From contig JANYAE010000081.1 in the NCBI GenBank assembly GCA_025355105.1, forward strand, positions 238,713 to 302,712: a stretch of DNA of 64,000 nt, given 5' to 3'. Source of the stretch: Pseudomonadota bacterium. GTDB lineage: Bacteria > Pseudomonadota > Gammaproteobacteria > Steroidobacterales > Steroidobacteraceae. Under the pieces are notes generated by a model. The model was not told the DNA's origin and did not search any database. It saw nothing but the letters and a program-made list of their open reading frames with translations. Each line of letters begins with the position of its first letter. Positions within the stretch are counted from its first letter, which is position 1. The position numbers and the translations under genes were made by a program. Shown here one piece after another: positions 32,846 through 42,121 of this stretch.

Positions 32846-34642
32846 ATGCGCCCAACGCTGCCGACACTGCTCGCCACACTGCTGCTGCTCGCCACGCTGC
32901 CGGTGCTCGCCGCACCGGACGCCCCGGCGGACCTGATCTACCGCAACGGCAGGGTCTACACCGCCAACGCCCGCGACGAGGTCGCCGAGTCGATCGCGAT
33001 CCGCGCCGGCCGCATCGTCTATGTCGGTGGCGATGCCGGGGCTGCCGCCTACGCCGGCGCGGCAACGCGCAGCGTCGACCTCGGCGGTCGCAGCGTCATG
33101 CCGGGCCTCATCGACGGCCACATGCATCCGCTCGAGGGCGGCACCTCGCTGCTCAAGTGCAACCTCAACTACGAAGCGATGACCGTGCCGCAGTTCCAGG
33201 CGCGGATCCAGGCCTGCCTGGACGCGACCCGGCCGCAGGAGCCGGACGGCTGGCTCGAGGTCGTGTTCTGGTTCCAGCAGAGCATGCTGCCCTCCGGCGT
33301 TTCGACCTCGAGCGCGACGCTCGATGCGCTCAGGACGACGCGCCCGGTGATCGTGCGCTCGTCGTTCGGCCATACGGTACTCGCCAACACCAAGGCACTC
33401 GCGCTCGCCAAGATCACGCGCGCCACGCCTGATCCGCTCGGCGGCCATATCGCCCACGATTCGGCCGGCGAGCTGAGCGGCATCCTCGAGGATGCCGCGT
33501 TCGAGGTGTTCGACAAGCTCGTGCCGAAGCCGACGCCGGAGCAGGACATCGCCGCGGCACGCGCCGCGCTCGCCGCGATCGCGAAGCAGGGCGTAACCAG
33601 TTTCCTCGACGCAGACGCGCCGGCCGAGTCGATGGCGGCGTTCAGCGCCGTCGAGAAGAGCGGCCACCTGACGGCCCGTGCGCACTTTGCGCCGCCGATC
33701 GCGCCGACCGAGGCCGAGCACCTCAAGGCCGCCGTCACGCGCGTGGTCGCATTCCGCGGGCGCTACGACCAGGGGCCGATCGTCGCCACGCCGCGCCTGA
33801 CGGTCCGCAACGCCAAGCTGTTCCTCGACGGCGTGATCGCCGGTCCCTCGTTCACCGGCGCGATGCTCGAGCCGTATCATGTCAACGCCGGCACCGAGGC
33901 CGCGCCGAACTGGCAGCCCGGCACCAGCCGCGGCCCCGACGTCTACTTCCCGGCGGCGCCGCTCAAGGAGGCGCTGATCGGCCTTGGCCGCGCCGGCATC
34001 GACCCGCACATGCACGTCGACGGCGACGGCGCCGTGCGCGCGGCGCTTGACGCGATCGAGTCGATGCGCAAGGCGCTTCCCGGCAAGGACATTCGCCCCG
34101 GCCTCGCACACTGCGAGATTGTGGCGCCGTCCGATTACGGCCGCTTCGCCGCGCTCAAAGTGTTCCCGGTGCTGTCGCTGCAGTGGGGCAAGCCGGCCAC
34201 CGACACCGTCGACGGCCTGCGCGACCCGATGGGCCCGGAGCGCGCCGGGATTCTCGAGCCGTCGGGCCTGCTCGCCGCGAAGGGCGCGACGATCGCCTTC
34301 GGCAGCGACTGGCCGGTCGATGCGCTTGATGAGTGGTTCGCGCTCAAGGTCGGCGTGACGCGCAGCAACGCGCCGGATGCGGGCCCGAAATACGCCGGTC
34401 GTCTCGGCGCGGACCCGGGTCTGACGCGCCTGCAGGCGCTGCGGGCCGCGACCATCGTCGCCGCCCGCGAGCTGCATGAGGATGACGTCACGGGGTCGCT
34501 CGAGTCCGGCAAGCTCGCCGACCTGATCGTCCTCGACCACGATCCGCTCAAGATCCCGGCCGAGGACATCGCCGCGATCAAAGTGCTCGAGACCGTGGTC
34601 GGCGGCCGCGTGGTCTACGACGCGCCCGGCTTCGGCAAGTAG
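32846..34642 (+). CDS. YtcJ-like amidohydrolase (amidohydrolase 3 family), exported
   Basis: A 598-residue protein with a signal peptide (1-22, ending VLA-A). The domain starts with LIYRNGRVYTANARDEVAESIAIRAGRI; metal-binding residues include HMH in LIDGHMHPLEGG, MHVDGDGAVRAAL, LAHCEIVAP and AFGSDWPVDALDEW. The family includes N-substituted formamide deformylase and many uncharacterised imidases. It usually binds one or two zinc ions. Substrate unknown; the exported location suggests scavenging. The ATG at 32846 is the obvious start. It is divergent from the aspartic protease. Confidence 0.9.
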   Translation: MRPTLPTLLATLLLLATLPVLAAPDAPADLIYRNGRVYTANARDEVAESIAIRAGRIVYVGGDAGAAAYAGAATRSVDLGGRSVMPGLIDGHMHPLEGGTSLLKCNLNYEAMTVPQFQARIQACLDATRPQEPDGWLEVVFWFQQSMLPSGVSTSSATLDALRTTRPVIVRSSFGHTVLANTKALALAKITRATPDPLGGHIAHDSAGELSGILEDAAFEVFDKLVPKPTPEQDIAAARAALAAIAKQGVTSFLDADAPAESMAAFSAVEKSGHLTARAHFAPPIAPTEAEHLKAAVTRVVAFRGRYDQGPIVATPRLTVRNAKLFLDGVIAGPSFTGAMLEPYHVNAGTEAAPNWQPGTSRGPDVYFPAAPLKEALIGLGRAGIDPHMHVDGDGAVRAALDAIESMRKALPGKDIRPGLAHCEIVAPSDYGRFAALKVFPVLSLQWGKPATDTVDGLRDPMGPERAGILEPSGLLAAKGATIAFGSDWPVDALDEWFALKVGVTRSNAPDAGPKYAGRLGADPGLTRLQALRAATIVAARELHEDDVTGSLESGKLADLIVLDHDPLKIPAEDIAAIKVLETVVGGRVVYDAPGFGK

Positions 34643-34651
34643 CGAACGAGC

Positions 34652-35539
34652 TCAGGAGCGGCGCGTGGCGAACAGCTGCGTCCAGTAGATCGCGCCGCCG
34701 CTGCGCGGCGCGATCGCGAAAGCGATGCCCATCTCCTGGAAACGCGCGTCCATGATGTTGGCGCAGTGGCCAGGACTCGCGAGCCAGCCGGCGATGACCC
34801 CGCCCGCGGTCGGCACGCCCGAGGCGACGTTCTCGCCGACGAGGCGCGCGGCGTAGCCGCCGCGCCGCACGCGGTCGGCCGGCGTGCTGCCGTCAGGATC
34901 CTGGTGGACGAGCGTGTCGCGTGCACCCATTGTCACCGAGTGGCCTTGCGCAATCCGCGACAGCGCGTCGGACAATGTGACCGGCGCCACTGCCGGGTAC
35001 GAGTTCACCCCGCAACGGCGCGGTGCGGCGCGCGCGGCGTTGACCCGCGCGAGGATCTCGCGCTCCACGCGGGCGCGGTCGGCGGCGGCCGGAACCGGTA
35101 GCGGCGCGGCGAGCACCAGGTAGAGCGTGCGCCCGGAGCGGTAGCTGCCAAGCTCGCGAAGGGCCGGCTTGCCGAGGTCACCGCAGCCGCGCCGCGCCAG
35201 CGCCTCGGTGACGCTGCGGTCGTCGACCGCGCCGCCAAGCTCGACCGCCGCGGCGAACTCCGTCCGCAAGGGTAACGCGCCGAGCGCCTCGTGCAGCGTC
35301 GTGCCGCGCGCCAGCGCCCGCGCGGCGGCATCGAGCTCGCGGCTCCCGCGCAGCGCGACGATCTCGCCGCCGCGTCCGCAGGCAGCGGTGCGGCCGCGGT
35401 TGACCGCGGCCAGCGTGTCGGCAGCGGCGTGCGCCGACAGCAGGGCGGTGAGCAGCCCGACGGCCACGGCCCTGCCGGGATGACGGCGACCGTCCCGGCC
35501 GGGTCCGCGCGCGATCAGAGCTCGAGTCTTACAGTCCAT
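34652..35539 (-). CDS. CAP/SCP-domain protein, exported
   Basis: A 295-residue protein: a basic N-terminus and hydrophobic signal (about 21-41), an unassigned N-terminal domain (about 42-158), then a CAP domain (about 160-292) with REILARVNAARAAPRRCG, LSRIAQGHSVTMGARDTLVH, GENVASGVPTAGGVIAGWLASPGHCANIM and FQEMGIAFA. The His/Glu cavity residues of CAP proteins (HS, E in GEN, H in GHC) are kept. Bacterial members are extracellular and of unclear role. It lies downstream of the S9 peptidase on the same strand (73-base gap). Confidence 0.88.
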   Translation of the reverse strand: MDCKTRALIARGPGRDGRRHPGRAVAVGLLTALLSAHAAADTLAAVNRGRTAACGRGGEIVALRGSRELDAAARALARGTTLHEALGALPLRTEFAAAVELGGAVDDRSVTEALARRGCGDLGKPALRELGSYRSGRTLYLVLAAPLPVPAAADRARVEREILARVNAARAAPRRCGVNSYPAVAPVTLSDALSRIAQGHSVTMGARDTLVHQDPDGSTPADRVRRGGYAARLVGENVASGVPTAGGVIAGWLASPGHCANIMDARFQEMGIAFAIAPRSGGAIYWTQLFATRRS

Positions 35540-35612
35540 GCCGGTGGCAACGCCCGCTGACCGGGGCGGTTGACGCCGGCAGGCGGACCGCCGTCACGCT
35601 TCGACTGTCGCG

Positions 35613-37532
35613 TCAGTCCGGCGGATTGTTGCGTTTCAGGAACTCCACCGAGCTCTGCAGCAGCTGCAGGCGCGTCTCGCTGCGCGACAGCCAATGGTCT
35701 TCCCTCTTCAGCGACACGAATTCCACCGACTTGCCGGCACGCTGCAGCGCCTTGACCATGTCCGTGCTCTGGTCAAAGGGCACGACGGTGTCGTCGCGGC
35801 CATGGATCAGCATCACCGGTGCAGTCACCGCCTGCACATGCTTGATCGGCGAGATTTCGGCGAGCTTCGGGTCGTCCGGCGAGCTCACGCCGAGGAACCG
35901 GTCCCAGTAGCGCAGCCGGGTCTTGTGGCCGAGGCGCGTGCGCTCATCGATCCAGCGGCCGAATTCCCGCAGGTCGGAGATCCCGGCCACCGCGACGGCG
36001 CAGCGATAGACGCCGGGCTCGAGCGTGGCGCCGGCGAGCGCGGCGTAGCCGCCGTAGCTCGCGCCGACGATGCAGGCGCGCTTCGGGTCGGCGATGCCCT
36101 GCGCGACCAGGTAACGCAGACCATCCGACAGATCCGACTGCATCTTGCGGCCCCACTCGCCGTAGCCTGACTGGACCCAGTGCAGGCTGAGGTTCGAGCC
36201 GCGGAAGTTCGGCTGCAGCACGGCGTAGCCCTGCGCCGCAAGCGCCTGCGCCCACCAGTCGAACTGCAGCACGTCGTGCGCCTCCGGCCCGCCGTGCGGC
36301 AGGATGATCACCGGCAGGTTCTTGGCCGGCCGGCCCGGGGGCAGGGTCAGGTACGCCGGGATGTTGAGGCCGTCGGCCGCCGGATACACGATCGGCCGGA
36401 CCTCGGCGATGACGTCCAATCCCTCGTAGGCGCTGCCGACAACTTCGATCAGACGCTCGTCGAAGTCCGCCACCTGGTAGCCGTGGCCGGAGTGCGGACC
36501 GGTGACCAGCAGCAGCGCCTTCGACCGGTTCTGCGACAGCGACACGAGCTGCACGCGCTCGTTGCGGTACTGGCGCAGCGCCCACTCCCAGCGCTCCTGC
36601 AGCTCGGGGTCGAAGAACGCGTACTGTGGCTCGTCGGCCTTCGGCATCGTGCCGATGATCCGCTGATTGTGCTCGTCGACGATGACCCTGGCGTACGGGC
36701 GATCCGCCGCGAACAGGTCGCCCCATTTGCCGTCCTTGATCGACAGCGTCCTCCAGACCAACTCGTCGTTCTCGATCAGCGACACCACGACCGACTCGCC
36801 GCTCGGATCGAAGCCGAGGATCGAAGGCTGGTCGATCGCCTCCATCACGGACGCCGCCTCCTTCAGGCGCCCGTCGCGCGGCAACTTGAAGGCCCAGCGG
36901 CGCTCGTGCTCGTAGTAGTCCTGCTCGATGACCACCTGGCCGTGGTCGTCGACCAGCCATTCGATCGTGTCGGTCGTGCCCTGCCGCACGACCCGTTCGA
37001 TGCCGGTATTGAGGTTCACCTTGAACAGGCCCGGCGTCGTGCGGTCGTTCACGTACAGGCCGTGCAGGTACACGACCGTGTCGGTCCCCTCGTGGCGCAC
37101 CATCGGCGAGTTCCAGACCACGTTCATCGTACGCAGGTCGCGCACGCTGTCGAGCAGCGCGTGCGTCTTGTGCTTCTGCACATCGTAGGACTGCATCAGG
37201 TACCACTCGGACGTCGAGCCGGAAAGCCCCCACGGCAAGCCGGTGGACGAGGTCGTCAACAGCACCTTGGTGTCGTCGGCCCAGTCGATCGAGCGCAGCT
37301 TCTCGTTGCCGACGCGCACGCCGCCGAGGAAGCGATGCTCCTTGAGCGAGAAGATCACGATCAGCCGCTGCTCATCCGTGGTCCGCACGAAGGCGATCAG
37401 CGACCCGTCAGGCGACAGGGCGGCATCCTCGAGAGTCGGCAGGCGGCCGTAGACCGCGAGCGGCGCCGCGGCGGCCGCCGGCACGAGCGCGATCCACAGC
37501 AGCGCGGCGAGCGGGACAAGATGACGCGACAT
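35613..37532 (-). CDS. S9 family prolyl-oligopeptidase-like serine peptidase, exported
   Basis: A 639-residue peptidase. Residues 1-22 form a signal peptide, about 30-380 a beta-propeller that gates access, and about 390-639 the alpha/beta-hydrolase domain. The catalytic triad is S in GASYGGYAAL (about 492), D in HGRDDTVVP (about 577) and H in REDHWLS (about 612). It should cleave short oligopeptides in the periplasm, likely as a dipeptidyl or acylaminoacyl peptidase; exact specificity is not visible. It lies between the ThDP enzyme gene (upstream, 78-base gap) and the CAP gene on one strand. Confidence 0.93.
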   Translation of the reverse strand: MSRHLVPLAALLWIALVPAAAAAPLAVYGRLPTLEDAALSPDGSLIAFVRTTDEQRLIVIFSLKEHRFLGGVRVGNEKLRSIDWADDTKVLLTTSSTGLPWGLSGSTSEWYLMQSYDVQKHKTHALLDSVRDLRTMNVVWNSPMVRHEGTDTVVYLHGLYVNDRTTPGLFKVNLNTGIERVVRQGTTDTIEWLVDDHGQVVIEQDYYEHERRWAFKLPRDGRLKEAASVMEAIDQPSILGFDPSGESVVVSLIENDELVWRTLSIKDGKWGDLFAADRPYARVIVDEHNQRIIGTMPKADEPQYAFFDPELQERWEWALRQYRNERVQLVSLSQNRSKALLLVTGPHSGHGYQVADFDERLIEVVGSAYEGLDVIAEVRPIVYPAADGLNIPAYLTLPPGRPAKNLPVIILPHGGPEAHDVLQFDWWAQALAAQGYAVLQPNFRGSNLSLHWVQSGYGEWGRKMQSDLSDGLRYLVAQGIADPKRACIVGASYGGYAALAGATLEPGVYRCAVAVAGISDLREFGRWIDERTRLGHKTRLRYWDRFLGVSSPDDPKLAEISPIKHVQAVTAPVMLIHGRDDTVVPFDQSTDMVKALQRAGKSVEFVSLKREDHWLSRSETRLQLLQSSVEFLKRNNPPD

Positions 37533-37610
37533 CGTGGCTTCCTCAGGTTGCAGCGTCCCCGCCGCTGGATCAGGCGGCCGGCCCGGGCCAGCCGTCGCGA
37601 CAGGCGATCG

Positions 37611-39347
37611 CTAGCCGCGCACGCGCCGCCACAGCGCGCGCGACAGGAATCGGAGCTTGGTGGCGAGGTCGAAGCGATCGAGCGTGGTGCGCACGGTGCC
37701 GATCGTGAAGCGCGTGCGCTTGGAGTAGTCGATCTCGACGTCGACGAACACCGGCCGGCCGGCCTCGGCAATGGCGAGCGCCGCCGCGATCCCCGCCTCG
37801 ATGCCGGCGTCGTCGGCGATGCGCAGGTGCTCGGCCCCAACCGCGGTCGCGAGCGCGCCGATGTCGAGCGCACCCAGCACCGTGCAGGTCTTGCGATTCA
37901 GCGGGATCTCCTGCGCCTGCGAGATCTGCGACAGCTCGCCGTCGTTGAACACGAACCAGACGATGCCGAGGTCGCGCCCGCTTGCGGTCACGGCCTCGAG
38001 CCCGGTCATGCGCAGCGCGCCGTCGCCGACGATGCCGACGACCGGGCGCTGCGGAGCGGCGAGCTTGGCGCCGATGGTCGCCGGGATGCAGTAGCCCATG
38101 CAGTTGAAGTCGGTCGGTGACAGGAAGGTCCGCGGCTCGAGGATCGGCATCAGCTCGGCGGCGAGGAAGGTGTGGTTGCCGTCGTCGGCGACGACGACGC
38201 CGTCGCGCGGCAGCGCGCGTCTGAGCGCCGCGAAGAAGCGCCCGGGATTGACGCGCCCGCCGGAGTCGTGCGCAAGCCACTCGGCGCGATAGGCCTCCTT
38301 GTCGGTCGCGATTCGCCGTACCTGGGCGTCAAGCCGCGCGCGGCTCGCGGCGGTGCCGGGACCGAGCCGTTCGAGCAGCGCGCGCAGCGTCGGGCGCGCG
38401 TCGCCGACCAGGCCGACGCGCGCGGGGTAGTTCGCGCCGATCGACGCCGGGTTGATATCGACGTGCACCAGGTTCGCCGGCACCTTGGCGCCGTAGCTGC
38501 CGGTCGGGATCTCGGCAAAGCGCGTGCCGACCGCGAGCAGCCCGTCGCAGCCAGCGAAGGCGTTGACGCCGGCGGGGGTCGACGACGGCCCGAGCGCGAA
38601 CGCGGCGTGCAGCGGGTGGTCGGCGCGAAAGCTCGACAGCCCCTGCAGCGTCGTCGCGACCGGCGCGCCGAGCCGCTCGGCGAGCGCCTCGAGCTCTGCG
38701 CCGGCGTCCACTGCGCCCCAGCCGCAGAAGATCCCTGGTGCGGTCGCGGCGGCGAGCAGCGCCGCGGCGCGATCGAGGTCCGCGCCGTCGGGCTGCGGAG
38801 CGCGCGGCGCGGTGGGTGGCGGCGGCAGCGCGCCGGCCTCGCCCTTGAACAGCTGCAGGTCGACCGGCACTTCGACATAGGCAGGCCCGGGCTCCCCGGA
38901 GATCGCGAGCGCGTGGGCGGCGTAGATCGCCGGCACGATCTCGGCGTGGCTCTTCGCGAGCCAGGTCCCCTTGGTGATCGGCCTCAGCAGCGCGTGCTGG
39001 TCGACGTCGTGCAGCTGGAACCGGCGGCCGGTGTCGCGGCGGATGCCTCCCGAGATCACCAGCATCGGGATGCCGTCGAGGAAGGCTTCGCCGATGCCAC
39101 TCGCCGCGTGGGTGATGCCGGCGGCCGGGACAATCAGCAGCGTGCCGACGCTACCCCCCAGGCGGCTGACCGCGTCGGCCATGAACGCGCCACCGCCCTC
39201 GTGGGCGACGAGCACAGGCTCGACGCCGGGCGCAGCCGCGAGTTGGTCGTAGATCTCGGTGTTGTGAACACCGGGAATGCCGAAGGTGAACCGGACGCCG
39301 AGCGTCTCGAGCGCATGGCGGACGAGTTCCGCGCCGGTCCGGTTCAT
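37611..39347 (-). CDS. ThDP-binding enzyme, acetolactate-synthase-like (second copy)
   Basis: A 578-residue enzyme with the same three-domain plan as the one at 24531 but only distant identity. E50 in LVAHEGGGAFMADAVSRL is the catalytic glutamate; the Mg-ThDP motif GDGALRMTGLEAV...FNDGELSQI lies near 437-470. The replacement HEGGGAFMADA differs from the usual HEQ/HEGGA-MA and hints at a different substrate. The C-terminal tail (RTTLDRFDLATKLRFLSRALWRR) is basic and amphipathic. The ATG at 39347 starts the Pfam-like PYR domain. It may be the first gene of an operon with the S9 peptidase and CAP protein. Confidence 0.88.
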   Translation of the reverse strand: MNRTGAELVRHALETLGVRFTFGIPGVHNTEIYDQLAAAPGVEPVLVAHEGGGAFMADAVSRLGGSVGTLLIVPAAGITHAASGIGEAFLDGIPMLVISGGIRRDTGRRFQLHDVDQHALLRPITKGTWLAKSHAEIVPAIYAAHALAISGEPGPAYVEVPVDLQLFKGEAGALPPPPTAPRAPQPDGADLDRAAALLAAATAPGIFCGWGAVDAGAELEALAERLGAPVATTLQGLSSFRADHPLHAAFALGPSSTPAGVNAFAGCDGLLAVGTRFAEIPTGSYGAKVPANLVHVDINPASIGANYPARVGLVGDARPTLRALLERLGPGTAASRARLDAQVRRIATDKEAYRAEWLAHDSGGRVNPGRFFAALRRALPRDGVVVADDGNHTFLAAELMPILEPRTFLSPTDFNCMGYCIPATIGAKLAAPQRPVVGIVGDGALRMTGLEAVTASGRDLGIVWFVFNDGELSQISQAQEIPLNRKTCTVLGALDIGALATAVGAEHLRIADDAGIEAGIAAALAIAEAGRPVFVDVEIDYSKRTRFTIGTVRTTLDRFDLATKLRFLSRALWRRVRG

Positions 39348-39531
39348 CCTCACCCCTTCGCGCCGCTCAGGTGGCGGCCAGCACGTGGATTCTGCCACGT
39401 GGGCGGCAGCGGGCGCTGGCGATGCGAGTCGCGGCGTGGCCGGCTACCCACCAACGCCCGGACCCCGGCATGATGGCGACCTGACGGACCGCACCGAGGC
39501 GCTCCGGCGGCGTTCGAGCGGGGGGTAGTGG

Positions 39532-40059
39532 ATGCAGGTGCGCGACGCGGCGGACTCCGATCTCGCGGGGATTCTCGAGATCTACAACGACATCATCCGC
39601 ACCTCGACGGCGGTCTACTCGGTCGAGCCGGTGACGATCGACGAGCGCCGCGCCTGGCTGGCGACGCGGCGCGAGCGCGGCTTTCCGGTGCTGGTCGCGA
39701 TCGACGCCATGGACGCGACCCAAGTGCTCGGCTTCGCCTCCTTCGGCGAATGGCGCGGCAGCTGGAACGGCTACCGTTACACCGTCGAGCACACGGTGCA
39801 CGTGCGCGCCGACGCCCGTCGCCGCGGCGTCGGTCGCGAACTGGTCTAGGCGCTGATTCCGCGCGCCCGCGACCTCGGCAAGCACGCGATGATCGGCGGC
39901 ATCGACGCCACCAACCTCGACTCGCTGCTGTTTCACAAGCGGCTCGGCTTCGAGCGCGTCGCGCACTTTCGCGAGGTCGGGCGCAAGTTCGGCCGCTGGC
40001 TCGATCTCGTGTTCATGCAGCGCTGGCTCGACGCACCGGGCGCGCAGCGGCCGGACTGA
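39532..40059 (+). pseudogene. GNAT acetyltransferase (phosphinothricin acetyltransferase-like), interrupted by an in-frame TAG
   Basis: The frame from ATG 39532 encodes a Pat/YncA-type acetyltransferase of 175 residues with one internal TAG at 39847-39849 (codon 106). Before it: MQVRDAADSDLAGILEIYND ... EHTVHVRADARRRGVGRELV, the acetyl-CoA loop. After it, in the same frame: ALIPRARDLGKHAMIGGIDA, then HKRLGFERVAHFREVGRKFG and RWLDLVFMQRWL, exactly the C-terminal half of the family. One base change from CAG or GAG explains the stop, so this is a recent nonsense mutation, a sequencing error, or a suppressed codon. As written, the truncated product lacks motif B and would be inactive. Confidence 0.88.
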
Positions 40060-40084
40060 ACCACCACCCCAGGAGCACCAAGCG

Positions 40085-40423
40085 ATGGCCACCCGACTCT
40101 GCTTTGTGGAGCTTCCCGCACAGGCAACCGAGCCCGGCAAGCGCTTCTACGCGGCCGCATTCGGCCTGGAGATGACCGACTTCGGACCGTCCTACGCCTG
40201 CACGCTCACCGGCGACGTCGACCTCGGCCTGCAGGCGGACCGCGCGGAAGCCACGCGTGCGCCGCTACCGGTGATCCAGGTGGACTCGCTCGAGGCGACC
40301 GAGGCCGCGGTACGCGCCGCCGGCGGGCGCATCACCAAGGCGACCTTCTCGTTCCCCGGCGGGCGTCGCTTCCACTTCGCTGACCCGTCCGGCAATGAAC
40401 TCGCGGCGATGCAGCCGGAGTAG
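40085..40423 (+). CDS. VOC (glyoxalase/bleomycin-resistance fold) family protein
   Basis: A 112-residue protein with one pair of beta-alpha-beta-beta-beta modules: CFVELPAQATEPGKRFYAAAFGLEM at the N-terminus and FSFPGGRRFHFADPSGNELAAMQPE at the end, with E9 and E105-type metal positions. Small VOC proteins dimerise; the substrate is unknown. It begins 25 bases after the interrupted GNAT gene with AGGAGC upstream and may belong to the same transcript. Confidence 0.85.
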   Translation: MATRLCFVELPAQATEPGKRFYAAAFGLEMTDFGPSYACTLTGDVDLGLQADRAEATRAPLPVIQVDSLEATEAAVRAAGGRITKATFSFPGGRRFHFADPSGNELAAMQPE

Positions 40424-40681
40424 CCGGCCGCCGACCTGCGTGCCGCCGCCGCTTCGGCCGTGAACGGTCCGGAAAGCCGACTCCGCGCCGCGCCGGCCGC
40501 GTCCGTCAGCCCGGACCGAAAAGCGCCCATCTGACCGCGATCGTGCCGGGAAAAGCACTGATCATCTGTTTCGTTATGTCAAATAGCGTCGATTCCCCTT
40601 GAGTCTTGTCGCCGTTTTGCGTCAGTATTCAGTCAAACCGAACGCCTGCTCAGAAGGGCGTCATCGTGTAAGGGGATCGAA

Positions 40682-40774
40682 ATGGAACGAGTTGGGAAGG
40701 TCATTGATTTTCTGGTGCTGTCGGTCAGCGTCCTCATGGTCGTCATGGGGCTCGCGTCGCTGCTGCGCTTCTGA
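40682..40774 (+). CDS. 30-residue single-span membrane peptide, unknown function
   Basis: Translation from ATG 40682 gives MERVGKVIDF followed by a hydrophobic helix (LVLSVSVLMVVMGLASLL) and a final RF. AAGGGGA at 40670-40676 lies 5 bases upstream, an ideal ribosome site. The leader at 40555-40650 is much more AT-rich than the surroundings, and a 10-pair hairpin follows the stop by 26 bases. This promoter-like leader, ribosome site, short gene and terminator arrangement argues for a real gene. I recognise no family; small single-helix proteins often modulate a larger membrane complex. Confidence 0.65.
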   Translation: MERVGKVIDFLVLSVSVLMVVMGLASLLRF

Positions 40775-40800
40775 ACGGCGCCGACGGCTGACGATCCTGC

Positions 40801-40824
40801 CGGCGTGCCCGTTCGGGCACGCTG
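40801..40824 (+). terminator. Hairpin after the 30-residue peptide gene
   Basis: Arms 40801-40810 and 40815-40824 form ten pairs (one G-T wobble) around the 4-base loop GTTC; the core GCGTGCCC/GGGCACGC is perfect. It lies 26 bases after the stop. There is no T-run. It may also act on the convergent DUF3014 gene ending at 40921. Confidence 0.6.
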
Positions 40825-40920
40825 CGAGTCCGCTGCCTTCCGGCGGGCGTCCCTGAGCTACTTCTTCTGGAATCGCGGCGCGGCAGCGGCCGGCGTTACG
40901 CGGTCGTGCGCGGCACGCGC

Positions 40921-41676
40921 TCAGGGCGGGCTCGAGATCTCGGCGCGCAGCGCGCGCAGCTTGGTCTTCACGGCGGCGGCGTTCTCGCGCCCGATGCGAA
41001 GCAGCGCCTTCTGGCCGGCCGACAGCGACTCGAGTTTCGGTTCGGCGAAACGATACATCACGCTCGGGTGGACGAGGCGGATCGGCTCGGCGACGTCCGG
41101 CGTCGCGAGCAGGTGGTCGATGACGGCAACCACGCGGTCGTTGAAGTATTGCCCCGGGTAGCCGAGGCCCTCGTAGGCCTCCTGCAGCAGCGGATAGAAA
41201 CGCCGGTAGAGCGCCGCGGCCTCGCCCGGGTCGATCGCGGCGAGCAGCGTCAGGTAGCGCGCGTAGCGCAGCGAGTTGTCGGCGGCGATCGCGAGCGCCT
41301 CGTCCTCGCCGCGGGTCGCGAGCGGCCCGCCAGGCGCCCGCAGCGCGCGCACCTCGACGGCAACCTGCTCACGCGGCAGGTTGTCGATCGTCGCGACCCA
41401 GCGCCGCGCCAGCCGGTCCGGATAGAAGAGCTCGGGCAGCGTCGCCGAGCGCACCAGCGCGGCGAGCGCGGCGCCGAGCGCGGCGTCGCTCTCCGCGAGC
41501 GGCGGCAACGGCGCGCCGTTGACCGGCGCGAGCGGGTGCTGGATGCGGGCGGCCGCGCTCGCCGCGGCCTGTTCCGGCGCCGGCGCCGAGGGCGCTTGTG
41601 TGTCCCAGTAGTAGTAGGCGGCGGCCCCGACCAGGGCCACGGCAGCGGCAATGACCAGCTGACGTCGGCGATCCAT
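40921..41676 (-). CDS. DUF3014 domain protein, membrane-anchored
   Basis: A 251-residue protein with one N-terminal helix (about 7-23) that anchors an Ala/Pro linker and a periplasmic domain. The conserved DUF3014 pattern is visible: HPLAPVNGAPLPPLAESDAALGAAL, LPELFYPDRLARRWVATIDNLPR, YPGQYFNDRVVAVIDHLLATPDV and HPSVMYRFAEPKLESLSAGQKALLR. Function unknown. The start at 41676 gives the shortest route into the membrane helix. Confidence 0.85.
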   Translation of the reverse strand: MDRRRQLVIAAAVALVGAAAYYYWDTQAPSAPAPEQAAASAAARIQHPLAPVNGAPLPPLAESDAALGAALAALVRSATLPELFYPDRLARRWVATIDNLPREQVAVEVRALRAPGGPLATRGEDEALAIAADNSLRYARYLTLLAAIDPGEAAALYRRFYPLLQEAYEGLGYPGQYFNDRVVAVIDHLLATPDVAEPIRLVHPSVMYRFAEPKLESLSAGQKALLRIGRENAAAVKTKLRALRAEISSPP

Positions 41677-42121
41677 GGCGCACCCGTGTGGACGTCGGGC
41701 CTGCCCTGCCCGGGGCAGCTTCCGGCCGACGAAGCGATCACGCTACACACTCCGGCAGGCCCGGACAAGCGAGCGCCAGCAGGCCGTTGCAGCCGGGAGA
41801 CGTTTGGGCCATGACCGGGCGTCATGCTGATCCCGCCTCCGGCCGGCACGGCGCATCGACGCGCGGGCAAAGAACCGCTTGAACGCCAGCCACCATCTGG
41901 CCCGGTCGCTCGACGCAGCGGCGCCAAGTGCCAGTGCCGCCGTTGCACGCCAGCGCGTCGCTTGACCGTGCGGTCGCGCGGCGCGGCCGCGCTGGCCACC
42001 GGCGCCAGCACCACTCGCGGCGCCTCCCGCATCCGCAGCCGCCGCGACTGGCACCGCGGCACGGCTCCCGATAATGTCGCCGCACCGGCGCTCGCCGGCG
42101 GCAGGAGGTCCGGCAGCGATC
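41677..42121. other. Divergent intergenic region (445 bases)
   Basis: It lies between the DUF3014 gene (minus) and the FAD oxidoreductase (plus). Frames open on both strands are Arg/Ala/Gly-rich with no recognisable domain. AGGAGG at 42103-42108 may be the distant ribosome site of the downstream gene. I see no repeat or RNA element. Confidence 0.5.

Noticed and set aside
36180..38120. A 646-codon open frame on the plus strand
   Set aside because: It is antisense to the S9 peptidase and ThDP enzyme and is low-complexity Arg/Val/Asp sequence.
40465..40518. Inverted repeat CGGTCCGG/CCGGACCG after the VOC gene
   Set aside because: The 38-base loop is too long for a convincing terminator.
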